From: Monocercomonoides exilis
Lineage: Eukaryota; Preaxostyla; Oxymonadida; Polymastigidae
Length of the DNA: 64,000 nucleotides
Assembly: GCA_001643675.2 (NCBI GenBank)
Contig: LSRY02000019.1
Location: 1,436,001-1,500,000, forward strand
Direction of reading: 5' to 3'
Under the pieces are notes generated by a model. It did not search any database. It saw only the letters and a list, made by a program, of their open reading frames with translations, and had not been told where the DNA came from. The position numbers were made by a program, and so were the translations under genes. Below are positions 48,015 through 63,381 of the stretch, piece by piece (within the stretch, counting starts at the first letter, position 1; every line of letters starts with the position of its first letter).

Positions 48015-48538
48015 TTTGTAATTTTAAATAAACTTTAACAAAATATTCTGTATATAATATGGTTCTCCAAACTTGAGTGAATTTTTTGGATAATTGCAAT
48101 GTGAAGTGTTGAAAGTAATCATGAAAGTAATTCCATTTAGAACTTCGACAAATAATGCGAAAGTCACAAAAATGGCACTGAAACGTGGAGATCAAAAAGA
48201 TCTATTCAATAACATCCAATCATCAAAAAGAGGAGAGAAAATGAAACAATCAAATAGTCAAGGCGTTTTCAGAGAAAGAAATTTTTTGGTATTTTTAACA
48301 TAAGTTTATTGTTTTTATGTAGTTGTTAAAGTTGTAACATTTTCAAATTATAATTTGCATTAAATTTAGTTTTTTAATAAATACCTTGTTTTGAAAGATA
48401 TCTTAAAAGAAACAAAAAAATATGTTGCAAAATGAAACAAAAAACATTTTAAAATATCAACACTGGGTAATTCAACATATATACTTTCGGATTCTGAACT
48501 TCAATAATATTTTTGTGAAATCATTCATCTAATAGCTT
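48015..48538. other. Intergenic region
   Basis: This lies between the start of the RRM gene and the 3' end of the flavoprotein gene, both on the minus strand. A short plus-strand ORF (48094-48303, K-rich) has no family resemblance. No other structure was seen. Confidence 0.55.
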
Positions 48539-49637
48539 TTATGCCACTTCTGTAGACGCTGCCCTTTCAGGATGAAGTTTTTTCAGAAGAAATGCCATAT
48601 TTGCCGCTAAGCTTTCCATATTTTTTTTGGTTCTTGGGCTGCTTGCAACTTCAGAAGGGGTTAGCCCAATTCCGTCATTCCTTCAATAAATAATTTTTTA
48701 TTTAAATTTATCAACAAAAAATGAAATATTTTTTAAAATAAAACTGTATTTTTGAGAAATTTCAAACCATGAATCACCGCTCACAACATGAACTTGTAAG
48801 TACGTGAAAAAGTGGTTAATCTATTAATATTCGCATATTTGGGGAAATTCGTTTTTAATTTTTATCAAATTTTTCAATTACAAACCTGATTGAAAGCATC
48901 TATTGCTCCAGAAGAAGCTGCAGAAACAACAGCTGTTCCGATTTTATTTTTCAATGTTCCACCTTGATATAGAGATATTTGACCACATCTGTCAATAAGA
49001 GACTTCATTGCTGTACTTACACCTGCGTAATGAGTGGGAGTTGCTGAATAATTTTTGAAATCATAATTATTAATTTTAATGATTTTGAGAAAATTTTCGT
49101 TAATTTCAAATAATTTTAAAACTCATAAACAAACCAAGAACAATTCCATCTGCTTCCATCATTTTTGCATACCATTCATTGATGGGATCTCCACTTTTTG
49201 CCCGAACGCATTTTCCAGCAGTTTTGCATGCTCCACAATCTTTTAAAAAATATATTTGTCAAGTTTAAGTTGAAAATAATTACTTTTGTTTAAAACAAAC
49301 CAATGCATCCGCTCACAAAAGGCGCTATCGTATTCGATTTTTATATTTATTTTTTTAAAATACAATAATTCGAAAAATAAAATAAAGAAAAATTTAACAT
49401 ATTCATAAAGAAGAAAGAATACCGTTTCCAACCATCACCATTTCGCATTCAATACCATTTTTACGAAGAGCTTCAAATAAAATATTTATCATTTGGCCAG
49501 TACTTCCATCTGGCAAGTGACTTTTTGAAATTTTTTAAATTAAAAATTGTATTTGAATTATAAATGCTCGGAAATTATTCAATGGGCTACCTTCCATTAA
49601 AGGCAACAACTTTAATAGGCTTTGCAGGTGAAGACAT
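48539..49637 (-). CDS. Iron-sulfur flavoprotein (NADPH-dependent FMN reductase family)
   Basis: Seven exons, complement(48539..48680, 48768..48792, 48882..49043, 49135..49239, 49301..49324, 49423..49520, 49591..49637), give 200 aa. The fold is flavodoxin-like: AKPIKVVAFNG at the N-terminus, EADGIVL.TPTHYAGVSTAMKSLIDR as the FMN-binding and dimer region, and KIGTAVVSAASSGA. Residues 55-67 form the compact motif CxxCxxCxxxxxC (CIDCGACKTAGKC). This binds a 4Fe-4S cluster in archaeal and protist iron-sulfur flavoproteins, where the enzymes pass electrons to oxygen, peroxide or nitro compounds. It is probably cytosolic. Exon 3 (24 nt) supplies the first cysteine and exon 6 is 25 nt. Intron 5 is the least certain, because the frame needs a GTAATT donor four bases beyond a GTTTGT site. 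Confidence 0.82.
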
Positions 49638-51047
49638 TTGTTATAATCCCAAATAACTTTCGGGGAAATATTCAATAAGAACTAAACTAAGGGTTGATCA
49701 CAATAAAAGAAATTTTTTATTATGTGATAAACAATGTAATTTTCTATGTGGGAAAATATTTTTGTATTCAGTTCATTGTCATAATGTGGCATCAAAAAAT
49801 ATTAATGTTTTCATAAAAATTTTCTAAATATATAGAAAAATAAATGATTATTCAAAATTCAAAAAATTTTAAGAAAAAATAAAACGATATTGATTCAATC
49901 TTGGGTTTTTTTTTTTTTCTTTCTTTGAAAAAAAAATTTTTTTTGTTAAAATTGTTCATTTTTTTTTCAAATAATACAAATTACAAAATTTATTCGAAAT
50001 GATAAAGATGTTCCTTTCATTCTGTAAAAATAGCTTTCACTCAGCTCATTGTTTGTCTTTCAACCAAATGTTTTCTTTTGAAAAAATTTCAACGCAACTT
50101 ATACTTGAAACCAATAATCTTTTTTTCATGACTACTGAATAAAATTTGAAGCTTCATCCATAAATGTCATTATTACTGAAACTTAATGTGTGATAATTTT
50201 GAAATCATTAATTTTTTTGAATTATTTTGGTGGAAAAAAATTTCACATTTTCAAAAGAAAATTGTTAAGTTTCAACATTATATCAAAATTATTTTGTTAT
50301 GCGTTCGTTTCGAAAGTTGTCTTTTTGAAAAATTGAGATGCATTTGGGTGATTATTATTGTAATCATTACTTTTTTCGAGGTGTTAATTTTTCTAAGCTT
50401 GTTTGTCATTGGGAAGAGATTTTGAATTTAAATGCTCAATTTATCACTACTGTTTTGAGATAAAGTGAATCAGCTGAAATCAATATTCAAATGTCTTTAT
50501 TGAGCCTTTTCACTCTTCAGTGATCATGAATTTATGTTCAAAGGAAAACATGAAACGAAATTATAGAAAGAAAAAATTTGATGTCAAAAATAATAACCCA
50601 TTTAACATGAAACTGCAAAATATCTTTCCAAAAACAAACAATATGGGGGAAAATACGGACTTTCAAGCTTTTTTTGCACGAAGCATTGAAAAATTGCTTT
50701 TCTCATAACTTTATTTCATTTTCTCAGATTTCAAAATAAATTTGATTTTCATATCTAAAAATAAACATCATTGATATAATAACATAATGTTTCGCTTCTT
50801 CAAACATATTTCAAAAAATAAATCCATTTTTATTGTATTTTTTGGAATCAAAAAGTCAACGAAAAGTGCATAATGTTTCAATGAAAAAGCCTGAGGCGAA
50901 ATATTTTTCCCCATATTAGAAAAAAATTTTCGTTTCGAAAAAAGATATGAAAACTAAGTAAATTACCAGCATATCTAATTAGTTGCCAAGGAAAATCTGG
51001 TGATAATGTGAAACTCATAATGAAAAAGCGTTTTTATCAGAAATATA

Positions 51048-51304
51048 GGTGATTATTTTTGTAATCATAACTTTTTTTTCGGTGTGTTGAATCTTCAAAG
51101 GCTTTATTTCTTTGGAGATGGTTTATTCATTCAAAAGAAAGAAAAAAATGAAGATTGTTCGAAATTTCAATTTTTCAGATTATGCTCCTGAAAAAATATA
51201 TTTGTAATGAATACTAACTTTTCTGTGTTCATTTTTCATTATTCTTTGTGGATTCTGAAACAGAACTTTTTGATTGAGAAAATATGAATTCAAAAATAAT
51301 CACC
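51048..51304. mobile_element. MITE-like element with 14-bp terminal inverted repeats
   Basis: GGTGATTATTTTTG at 51048-51061 is exactly reverse-complemented at 51291-51304. The 257-bp body is AT-rich and has no ORF. The same end sequence occurs with small changes at 50347-50360, where GTAATCAT.AC also follows, and at 33621-33634. No target-site duplication could be fixed. Confidence 0.5.
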
Positions 51305-51723
51305 CATATTTATGTTAATTCCATTGGTATTCAAATATGATGAATAATAGAATGAAAAAAAGGAGGAAAGAAGAAAAAGAAAAGAACTCAAATTCACGAA
51401 TAATGCAAAAAAGGTCACACACGATTGATAATTTTTGAAATACATCTTTTTGATTCATGAAAGTATTGTTATTGATGTTCAATAAAAACTATCTTGAATA
51501 CAAACGGAATAATAGTTTAAAGAGAATTTTCCTAAAAATACAATGAAAGAAATAATAATTATTGGGAAGTTCACAAACAAGGTTCAAATGTTTAACATGG
51601 TTCAATTTTTGTAGAAAAAAATGAAATATTAATAAAAAAGATTAAACAACGAAATTTTCAGACAAAACAGAGTTACAAAAAATAAAATATTTGTAGAAAT
51701 AACCAAATATGGAAATTTTTTTC

Positions 51724-51937
51724 GAAAACTTCCTTTTGTTCAATTTTCAAATGAAACAAAAACTTCATATTTTCATCAATTTTCTATTCACACTCTCGTA
51801 AATTCACTATAGTGTGTGTATAACACAAGCAATGTTATTGATTTCCCTATGGTGAAGTAACGAGAATGTTACAGAAAATTGATGAAAATATGAAATTTTT
51901 GTTTCATTTGAAAAATGAACAAAAAGAAGTTTTTGAA
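51724..51937. repeat. Long imperfect inverted repeat (hairpin)
   Basis: The arm 51724-51785 pairs with 51873-51937; the shared core is TCATATTTTCATCAATTTTCT and its complement. Weaker pairing continues inward (TCTCGTAAATTCACTATAG against CTATGGTGAAGTAACGAGA), leaving a loop of about 35 nt. It could be a MITE remnant or the source of a hairpin RNA. Confidence 0.65.
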
Positions 51938-52244
51938 AAAAAAAAGTTGTTATTTATTTATCAATTTATGAAATTTCAAAAAAAAAAAAAAAAAGAAAAA
52001 AGAAAAAAGAAAAGAAAAGAAAAAGAAAAAAAATAAAAAATAGAATAGAAAAATACCCTTTTTTTCGCAAAATATTTTTTCATTGATTAGAAATAATCAG
52101 AAAACAAAAAGACACACACACATGTTAATTTTGATTTTCATCGAAATAACTATTTTTCTTTTCTTTTCTTTTTTTTTTGCCTTTTTTTGTACCATAAATT
52201 TTAAAAACGAGGTTTAAAGTTTCATTTTTTTTCTTTCAAATTCG

Positions 52245-52425
52245 ACTTAAAGCAGAATTCTTGCATTTATGAAAAAATCGACGTTTTGTTCCAAATAAAT
52301 TCTTTCGTCATATCATTATAAGTCTTCCATTCTCATTTTAAAAAAATAAAGAAAAATTAAATAATATCGAATAACATCACAAAATATTGTGTGGAACAAA
52401 ATCCATAAAGCAAGAAATTACATCC
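52245..52425 (-). repeat. Dispersed repeat copy 2
   Basis: This is the reverse-complement counterpart of 22381-22545. On the repeat's own strand it is followed by an A-rich segment (plus-strand T-rich tract near 52155-52190), parallel to the A64 tail of copy 1. Confidence 0.6.
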
Positions 52426-52830
52426 CGTTCGAATTCTATCGCAATAACTAATCACAGTCAAGAAGAAACAGTCTTTAAGTGATAAATTAATTTTTCATTC
52501 ACTTTCAATTTATCATCTCCTCAAATGTGTTCACTTGAAATTGAAAACAAAAAAAGATTTCTTTCCCATTCGTGTTTTGCTGGGAATAATTCAATCCATT
52601 TCTCAAAAAATTGCTCAATTTCGAAACAATTGAAAATTCCACAACTGCTCAATTTTTCAAGTGTTTTTATTAATATACAAAAAACAATAAAAATTATATT
52701 TAATGATGAAAAACAATGAAATATTCTTTTCAACGACTTGATTGAAAGATTATTATAATTAATGGGTGTTCTTCCCATATTAAATACTTCTTGTTGTTGA
52801 AACAGACAATAATTTTTTTGTCTTGAAAAT

Positions 52831-53946
52831 ATGCTCAAAGATCAAATTCGCACTTCATTTGAAAGTCAAGTTAGAAGAGAAGAGTTGATTGGTAGAGGAT
52901 TGAACATTTTAGAGGATAAAGAAGGAAAAGAAAGAAGAGATGTCAGTTCAGTATTTTCTGGAAGAGGAATTGGGAAAGTTGGATTAATTTTAGGAAAAGA
53001 ATTAGGCGGACAAGAATTTAATGCATTACGCATCATGGGAAAAAATCTTGCCATTCAAAAAGAGCTGAGAAATTCTGGAGAAATATATGATCATCCGGAA
53101 ATAAAGTTTGACAAGATACCGATGCGAGACGAGATAATGAGGTTAATTGCACACTTTATTGGACGCTCAGTCGCATACACACGAAAATATCCTTTTGAAG
53201 ATTGGAAATTAAGTCACGATGAAATAGTGAATAGACCATTGCTAACTTCGGATTCTTTAACTGGATTTCATGCTCTTGGATACGGAAGCATATGCTATGA
53301 GAAAGACATATTTGAAAGCGGAGAATTGGCAGCTTGCGGTCAAGTACAACCATTGTTTTCTCGCTGGTCTCCTCAAACAACCGAAGACGCAGATTTTGCC
53401 AATTCAACTGGACAGTCTATTTATTCACTTTTTAAAGTCATGTCATCAAAAATGGGTATGACTGAAACAGAGCTAATGATGATGGTCATTTTATGTGAAC
53501 GCGTTCTTACAAGTGGGATTAGCGACATTCCGTTTGTTCTCAACGAAACAAATACTATGATGACAGTAGTTACATGCTTTATGATAGTAAACAAAAGCAT
53601 CTCCACAGATGTGCCATTTTCAAATGCATATTGGTGTCATAGATTTGGAATCGGATTGGAAAATCTAAGCATATCAGAACGATTCGTTTTAGAAAAACTG
53701 AATTTTCAAACACAAATCAGCCCAGCTGAGTGGGAAGCTGCTGTTGTATTGAAAGAAAGAATCATGAAAAGATGGACTGTCACGCCCCCGTCGATTCCGG
53801 TGTCAATACCATTACAACTTCAGCAGGGAGCAGCAACAACAGATTCTGCAAGTTCTGGAAATGCTTCTGCATCTGAATCTTCAAAGGCGACTGTACAAAA
53901 CGTGGATCCAAGCATGCCACCTGCTAATTCGGAAGCAAAGTCATAG
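52831..53946 (+). CDS. Cyclin-like protein
   Basis: An intronless ORF of 371 aa. Residues about 200-310 read as a cyclin box. A helix carrying LMMMVILCERVLT is followed by NTMMTVVTCFMIVNKSISTD and YWCHRFGIGLENLSISER. FVLEKLNFQTQISPAEW then corresponds to the end of helix 5, where PHO80-type and Y-type cyclins have LERxFLxLLxFxLxVSxxE. Cyclins of this type activate a CDK partner. The N-terminal 130 residues contain a SGRGIGKVG-like segment and no other domain I recognise. The C-terminal 50 residues are S/A/T-rich and probably disordered. No intron is needed, unlike most neighbours. The cyclin subfamily is uncertain. Confidence 0.75.
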   Translation: MLKDQIRTSFESQVRREELIGRGLNILEDKEGKERRDVSSVFSGRGIGKVGLILGKELGGQEFNALRIMGKNLAIQKELRNSGEIYDHPEIKFDKIPMRDEIMRLIAHFIGRSVAYTRKYPFEDWKLSHDEIVNRPLLTSDSLTGFHALGYGSICYEKDIFESGELAACGQVQPLFSRWSPQTTEDADFANSTGQSIYSLFKVMSSKMGMTETELMMMVILCERVLTSGISDIPFVLNETNTMMTVVTCFMIVNKSISTDVPFSNAYWCHRFGIGLENLSISERFVLEKLNFQTQISPAEWEAAVVLKERIMKRWTVTPPSIPVSIPLQLQQGAATTDSASSGNASASESSKATVQNVDPSMPPANSEAKS

Positions 53947-55863
53947 TGATTTGAATTATTCAACTGATCATTTATATCTCACCCAAACGGTATAGAAACA
54001 GGTATTTCACAGAAAATCACTGCGAGATTGTTGTTGCCTCTCGATTAATGAAGAGTTTGCAGATTGGTTTGAGCCACAACGTTTTTTCAGTCAAAACGTT
54101 CGTTCCCTGCAACGTTTCTCAGACAATTTGCAGACTGTCGAAGTACAAAGCATACGGAGGCAATAGGATCAATGAAAAAAAGAATTCAGTTTTTTTTCTA
54201 AAGTCGATGACCGATAAAAATTGGATTGCATTTCATTTGGTCTTTGCAAAGTATACAACGCCAGAGGAATGCCATGAGCAGTCTTCAGGATAAACAATAG
54301 CACTTACGCTGGCTTATCTGCGGCATTAAAAGCTTCTCTTCATTTTTCACGGGCAGAATTTGTGTGTTTACAATCACATTTTCTTGTAAAGAAGCACTTG
54401 GAGTGATTATTTTACTGTGATTAATACCAAATGATCAGCAGACAAGGAATGAAATTTCAGAAATTTATGACAAAAGTTGGATTTGAATGGCAAAATAGAA
54501 TAATTTCAAAAGTATTAAATGGAACATACAAATGCAATATTCAGAGTTTGTATGGAAAAAGGATTTTAGAAAGACATTCCGATGAAAGCAGAAATAAACT
54601 CATTTGAACATTTTTTCTTTTTATTTTTACAAGTTAAAAATTTTAATTTTTATTTTAATTTAATTTTTTTTCAGTTTTTGGAGAACCAGAATTAGAGAAG
54701 CTTCTCTTTTGGATGCGGACTATTCTGGTTGATATTCACTGATGTTGCTTTTATCGGTTGTTTTTTTGCATTTATTTCGTTCTTTGAAATGAAGTGTTTA
54801 TGAACGGATGCTTAGAAGCAATGTGAGGTGTATTTAGTTACATTTTGTTTATTGTTTGAAAACATCGTGATTTTTTATATGGACGTTTCATTTGCGAAGA
54901 ATAAAACCTTCCTTTTATTTCTATTTAATGCTTAATGAATTTCTATTATTAGACTTTTTCTTTCCTTTATTCTTTTCTCTTTTCTTTTTAATTTCTTTTT
55001 AATTTCTTTTTTCTTTATTATTATTTTTTTTAATTTTAAACCGAATTTTTATTTGACAAGTCGCTTTTTATTAACTTTGAGTAATACGTTTTCTTTTTAA
55101 TTGATAATTTTTTCTAATGTGACTCAATGGTTTTTAAACCAGGATTTGTCATGAAAATTTTATGTTTCTTTTTGGTTGACTTTATCACATCACTTCTGGT
55201 TTTTTTTTATTTTTTTTCAATCTTAATATTAAACGTTATTATTATTTCTAATGAATACAGTATCTTTTTTTAACTTTTCTTTTTGAATGTGAAAATAATA
55301 AGAGTTTTTATGAATGAAAAAAGCTGTTGAACTTTAAAGCAAACATCATTCATGCACTTTCTTTTGCTTGACAAATTCACCGGCAAAGAAACAACAACCA
55401 AGAAAAAACATGACTACTTGTTAACTTCGAAAATCGCTCTTTGAAATGAATCAAGCCCATCTCAGTTAAAAATGATGTATATAAAAATTTTCAATCTTAA
55501 TGAAAATGACGAGATAAATTTCAAAAAGCAATAAATAAAATAACTGGAAATGAGAAATAAAGTTAACAAAAGTTAACAAAAGTTAAAAAAGCAAAAGAAA
55601 AAACATGTTGAAATCAATCACGAAATATGTTTTCATAGTTAAAAAAATCAAAAAATATAAAATGGCCATCAAGCTATTTCTTCGATGGTCCAAAGAGTCA
55701 CAATAAGAATTTCTCTATTTAAAGTCCTTTATTCAACTTTAAAATACATAAAAAATTCTTTTTATTTCTCTTTTCTTCTCTTCTTTCCTTCTTTCTCCTT
55801 ATTCCTCTTCTCCTTCTCCTTCTTCTCCCTCTCTCTCTTTCTCTTTCTAATTCTCCTCTTTAT
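53947..55863. other. Intergenic region, no gene supported
   Basis: Nearly 2 kb between the convergent cyclin-like and eRF3 genes. An 81-aa ORF at 54048-54293 (containing TDKNWIAFHLVFAKYTTPEE) is protein-like but isolated and matches nothing I know. The rest is AT-rich, with short T-rich or CTT-rich tracts near 55765-55855. Confidence 0.5.
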
Positions 55864-56749
55864 TTACTTCCCCTTCGGCACAAAAGCCTTCGCCGTCACA
55901 CGCAATCCCGAGCTCCTCTGCTCCGGATGCTGTTCTCCTGTCTGTGGAGGATACGGCTGCGACATAAGAGGCATCGCTCCTCCCTGCTGAAACTGCTGCG
56001 GAGGCTGCTGAATTGGCATAGGGCCCATCCCAGGCATTCCATACTGCGCCATCGGAGGGGCATATCCATAGGCAGGATAAGGAGGATACCCGCCTCCCAT
56101 CGGCGGTGCCATCATCGGTGGATATTGCTGGTATTGTTGAAACATCTGTGCCTGTGGCTGAGGTTGAGATTGAGGCTGTGGTTGTTGCTGCATTGGAAGA
56201 AGAGGCTGAGCTGCTGGTGCAGGTGCTTGTGCGTGTGCAGGTGAATGTGCAGGTGCTGGGTCAGACGAAGGAGAGGCACTTGAAGGAGCAGCTGGCTTGC
56301 TGATGATGGAGATGGCTTTTGGCGAGGCAGAGGCTGTTTTGGGTGAAGGCGACGAGGACTTTGGCGTTGAGGCTTGTTTTGGAGAAGCAGCAGGCTTTTT
56401 GCCAGAGGGCTGTGGATGAGAAGCAGACGGGGCATTCTTTTGAGGTGGCATGGTGATTTTGACTCCGCCAGAAGAAGAAGAGGAAGAGGAGGAGGAAGAA
56501 GGAGAAGGAGATGCTGAAGATGAAGGTGTGGATGCATTTGTGGGGGTTGAGGAAGGAGAAGGCTGTTCAGAGGAAGAAGAAGAAGATGATGATGAGGAGG
56601 AATCAGAGGAGGAAGAAGCAGCAGCAGTTTTCTTTGATTTTGTTTGTATGTTCGTCACAACACCAATTCCGATAGTTCTGCCTTCGTCTCGAATGATAAA
56701 GCGACCGAACTGAGGGAATATGTTGAACGGCTCAATACAAACAGGGTTC

Positions 56750-56781
<32 letters not shown>

Positions 56782-57199
56782 ACAATATATAAAAGATTCG
56801 AATGAAGAATTAACAGAATAAAATCAATTAGAGAATTAAAAGAATTAAACAAATAAAAATCTTTTTCATAAATAACTTCACATTAAATATCTAATCTCTA
56901 TTTCTTCCTCCATGTTGAATAAAGCATTCATTTCAAACCTGAGTAGAAAACCAGCATGTGATGAAGTCATTAACGCCAGCCTTCACTGGATTCAGCTGCT
57001 TCACTTGCTTTTTGTTGTCTAAGATGTTCACAAGTTTCTAGTGATATTTATCAATTGAATGAATAAATGATGATTTTTGAGAAGAAATGCAAAATTATAA
57101 GAAAATTAAATAGAATTTAAGAAAATCAAATATACATATGTCAAATAGAATTAAAATGAATATTATCATTTTATTCATTAAAAGAAAAGAATAAACATC

Positions 57200-57234
<35 letters not shown>

Positions 57235-58823
57235 CTTTCTCTCTCCATTTCTTTTTCAGAATTTATGAAAAAAATATAACATACGACAAGTTCAGCTTCT
57301 TCAGTAGCAGCATGAGTGTGGATGATGCATTTATATCCAGCGCTAATCAGATTTTTGCACTCCATAATACGAAACTGTGCCTGGAAGAGGGTTGTGCTGT
57401 GAACTGGGCGCTCTCTTGTGCACAGAACAAAACCAGGATGGATTTCAGTGTCTTCCACTCCACGCAAACCAACCTTTGGTCATGAGAAGAAGAAAGAACA
57501 GGAAAATATTCATTTTGAAGAGAAAGAATAAGAAACAAAGAGAAAAGATAGATTGACAGAAATTAGAATCAAAAATGAAAAATGAAAATTTCAGTCATTT
57601 TTATTAAAGAAACACACAGTAAGCTGATCACCAGGCTCAGCCTCTTCCACTCTTCTTCTGTCCTTCACAATCGACACCAACTCCACATTTCTGTTCAGTG
57701 GCTGGATCATAAACTTGTCCTTGTCTGTAGCCAGCTTCATCGTTCCGACTTCAATTCTGCCAAGTATGTAGCAATTTCCCATCGATTTGTACTTGTCGCA
57801 GATTGAGAGAGCAAGTGGCGCTTTCATGTATCGCTCAGGTGGACGAATATCGTCAAGAATCTGGAACAAAGTTGGACCTCTGAAAGTTTGACAATAAAAT
57901 TAACAAAATGTTCAAAGATCATATTGAAATTAAAGTCATTGAAAAATATTCAATCAAAAAAAATTGCATTGTTCTCGAAATTTTCTTTTCAAAAGGCTCA
58001 TTTTTTTCCAAATAATAAATAAATACGCTCGAACATCTCACTGAAGCATACTTATACCAGCCCAAATGTTCGTCATCTTTCGTTATCAAATTTGATCCCG
58101 TAAAACCAGAAATTGGTAGCCAGTGAAGTTCTTCCGCTTTCCATCCACTTTGGCGGAGGAACGGAGCTAAACGGCTTTTAATTTCTTCATATCTTTTTTG
58201 ATCCCAATCAACGGAAGGATCGTCCATTTTATTCACAGCAACAATCAAAGATGTCACTCCAACAGTTCTCGCTAAAACGATGTGTTCGCGTGTTTGGCCA
58301 TCTCGATCAAAGCCAGTTTCAAATTCTCCTTTACGAGCAGAAATAATAAGAACTGCAACATCAGCTTGCGACGCTCCACCAATCATGTGAGGAATGAAAT
58401 GTCTATGTCCAGGAGCATCAATCACTTCCCAATGCTTTGTTTCTGTTGAAAATGTACCATGACCGCATTCCCATGTTTTCCCACGTTGTCTCTCTTCCTC
58501 CAGTTCGTCCATTGCAAACGCATATTTCCAGCTTTCTCCTCCTTTTTGTTTTGATTCTCTCGTATTTTTTTCCATTGTTCTATCGTCAATCATGTGACAT
58601 TCGTACAAAATACGTCCAGAAGTTGTGGATTTTCCGGAATCTATTGAATATTTAGTGTAAAGCAATAAGAATTATGTAAAAATGATGAAAAACTGAATAA
58701 AATCAAACCGACGTGTCCAATAAACACAATATTGCAAGTTTTTTTTGCTAATGATCCATCATCGATAAGTTCTTCTTCTTCTTCTTCAAATTCTTCTTCG
58801 AGATCTTCAACGGGATCGGCCAT
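55864..58823 (-). CDS. eRF3: Eukaryotic release factor 3 (eRF3/Sup35 GTPase) with C-terminal low-complexity tail
   Basis: Six exons, complement(55864..56748, 56939..57037, 57285..57473, 57618..57879, 58052..58640, 58709..58823), give 712 aa. eRF3 is the GTPase that partners eRF1 in translation termination. The G motifs are GHVDSGKST (36-44), DAPGH (113-117), NKMD (175-178) and SGFTG. RGKTWECG replaces the switch I GKTVEVG that separates eRF3 from EF-1A and Hbs1. Domains 2 and 3 end with GRFIIRDEGRTIGIG (433-447). Only about 25 acidic residues precede the G domain. A tail of about 255 residues follows domain 3. It is poly-Ser/Pro/Ala first, then Q/P/M/G/Y-rich, ending in SGLRVTAKAFVP (698-709), which fits the PABP-binding PAM2 consensus except Arg for Asn. 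Known eRF3 proteins carry such a region at the N-terminus. The stop reads TAAATAAA. Confidence 0.92.
57201..57246. repeat. CT/CTTT microsatellite in eRF3 intron 4
   Basis: Short (CT)n followed by CTTT units inside intron 57038-57284. Confidence 0.9.
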
Positions 58824-59337
58824 TCTGTAAAAATGATTTGTTATTTGATCAATAATAACCCATACATTATCTTTGAATAATTCTGTTCATATCGAAATAT
58901 CATGATACTCTTCTTATTTGTTAATAGAGGATTCTCATAATTCCATGTTTTTTTGTAAAAGAACCATTTGTTTTTCGAAAGGAATAAATATATTTCTCTT
59001 CATGATGAACAAAAAGAAAACAGAACTGGAGAAATTTTTAAAAAAAAATCTGTTTGACTGATGAATGTTTTCAACAAGAATATCAAAGCAACGAAAAAAG
59101 ATTAAAAATCAAAACAAAGTTAAAGACAAACAAATAATATGCATCATTCATATCCAGAATGTTGAACATGTTACAAAATAATATTTATTTATTAAATATT
59201 TTGAGATGCATCATTATTTGTGAATTAATATTGAATGTTTTTTAAAATTCCAATAAATCTCTATATTAAGTGTTTGTTGCTTTTCTTTCTTTTTTCAAAT
59301 TTATGATTCAAAATGATCAAATCATACATAACAAATA
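58824..59337. promoter_or_regulatory. Divergent intergenic region, eRF3 / kinase promoters
   Basis: The 514 bp between start codons of the minus-strand eRF3 gene and the plus-strand kinase gene must include both promoters. It is AT-rich; no motif was recognised. Confidence 0.4.

Positions 59338-63381
<4,044 letters not shown>

Larger units (their letters stand above)
49638..52830. other. Gene-poor, repeat-rich intergenic region
   Basis: More than 3 kb between the start codons of two divergent genes. It has no supported gene and is strongly AT-rich. It contains a 257-bp element with terminal inverted repeats (51048-51304), a related end sequence at 50347, a long imperfect hairpin (51724-51937), A/G-rich runs (51975-52045), and dispersed repeat copy 2 (52245-52425). 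Confidence 0.65.

Noticed and set aside
48886-49043. GTTTGT as donor of flavoprotein intron 5
   Set aside because: The resulting phase gives a stop in the 25-nt exon. A GTAATT donor four bases further on keeps the frame through the conserved C-terminal part.
54048-54293. 81-aa ORF after the cyclin-like gene
   Set aside because: It has a protein-like composition, but no recognised family and no supporting splice continuation, so it is not listed as a gene.
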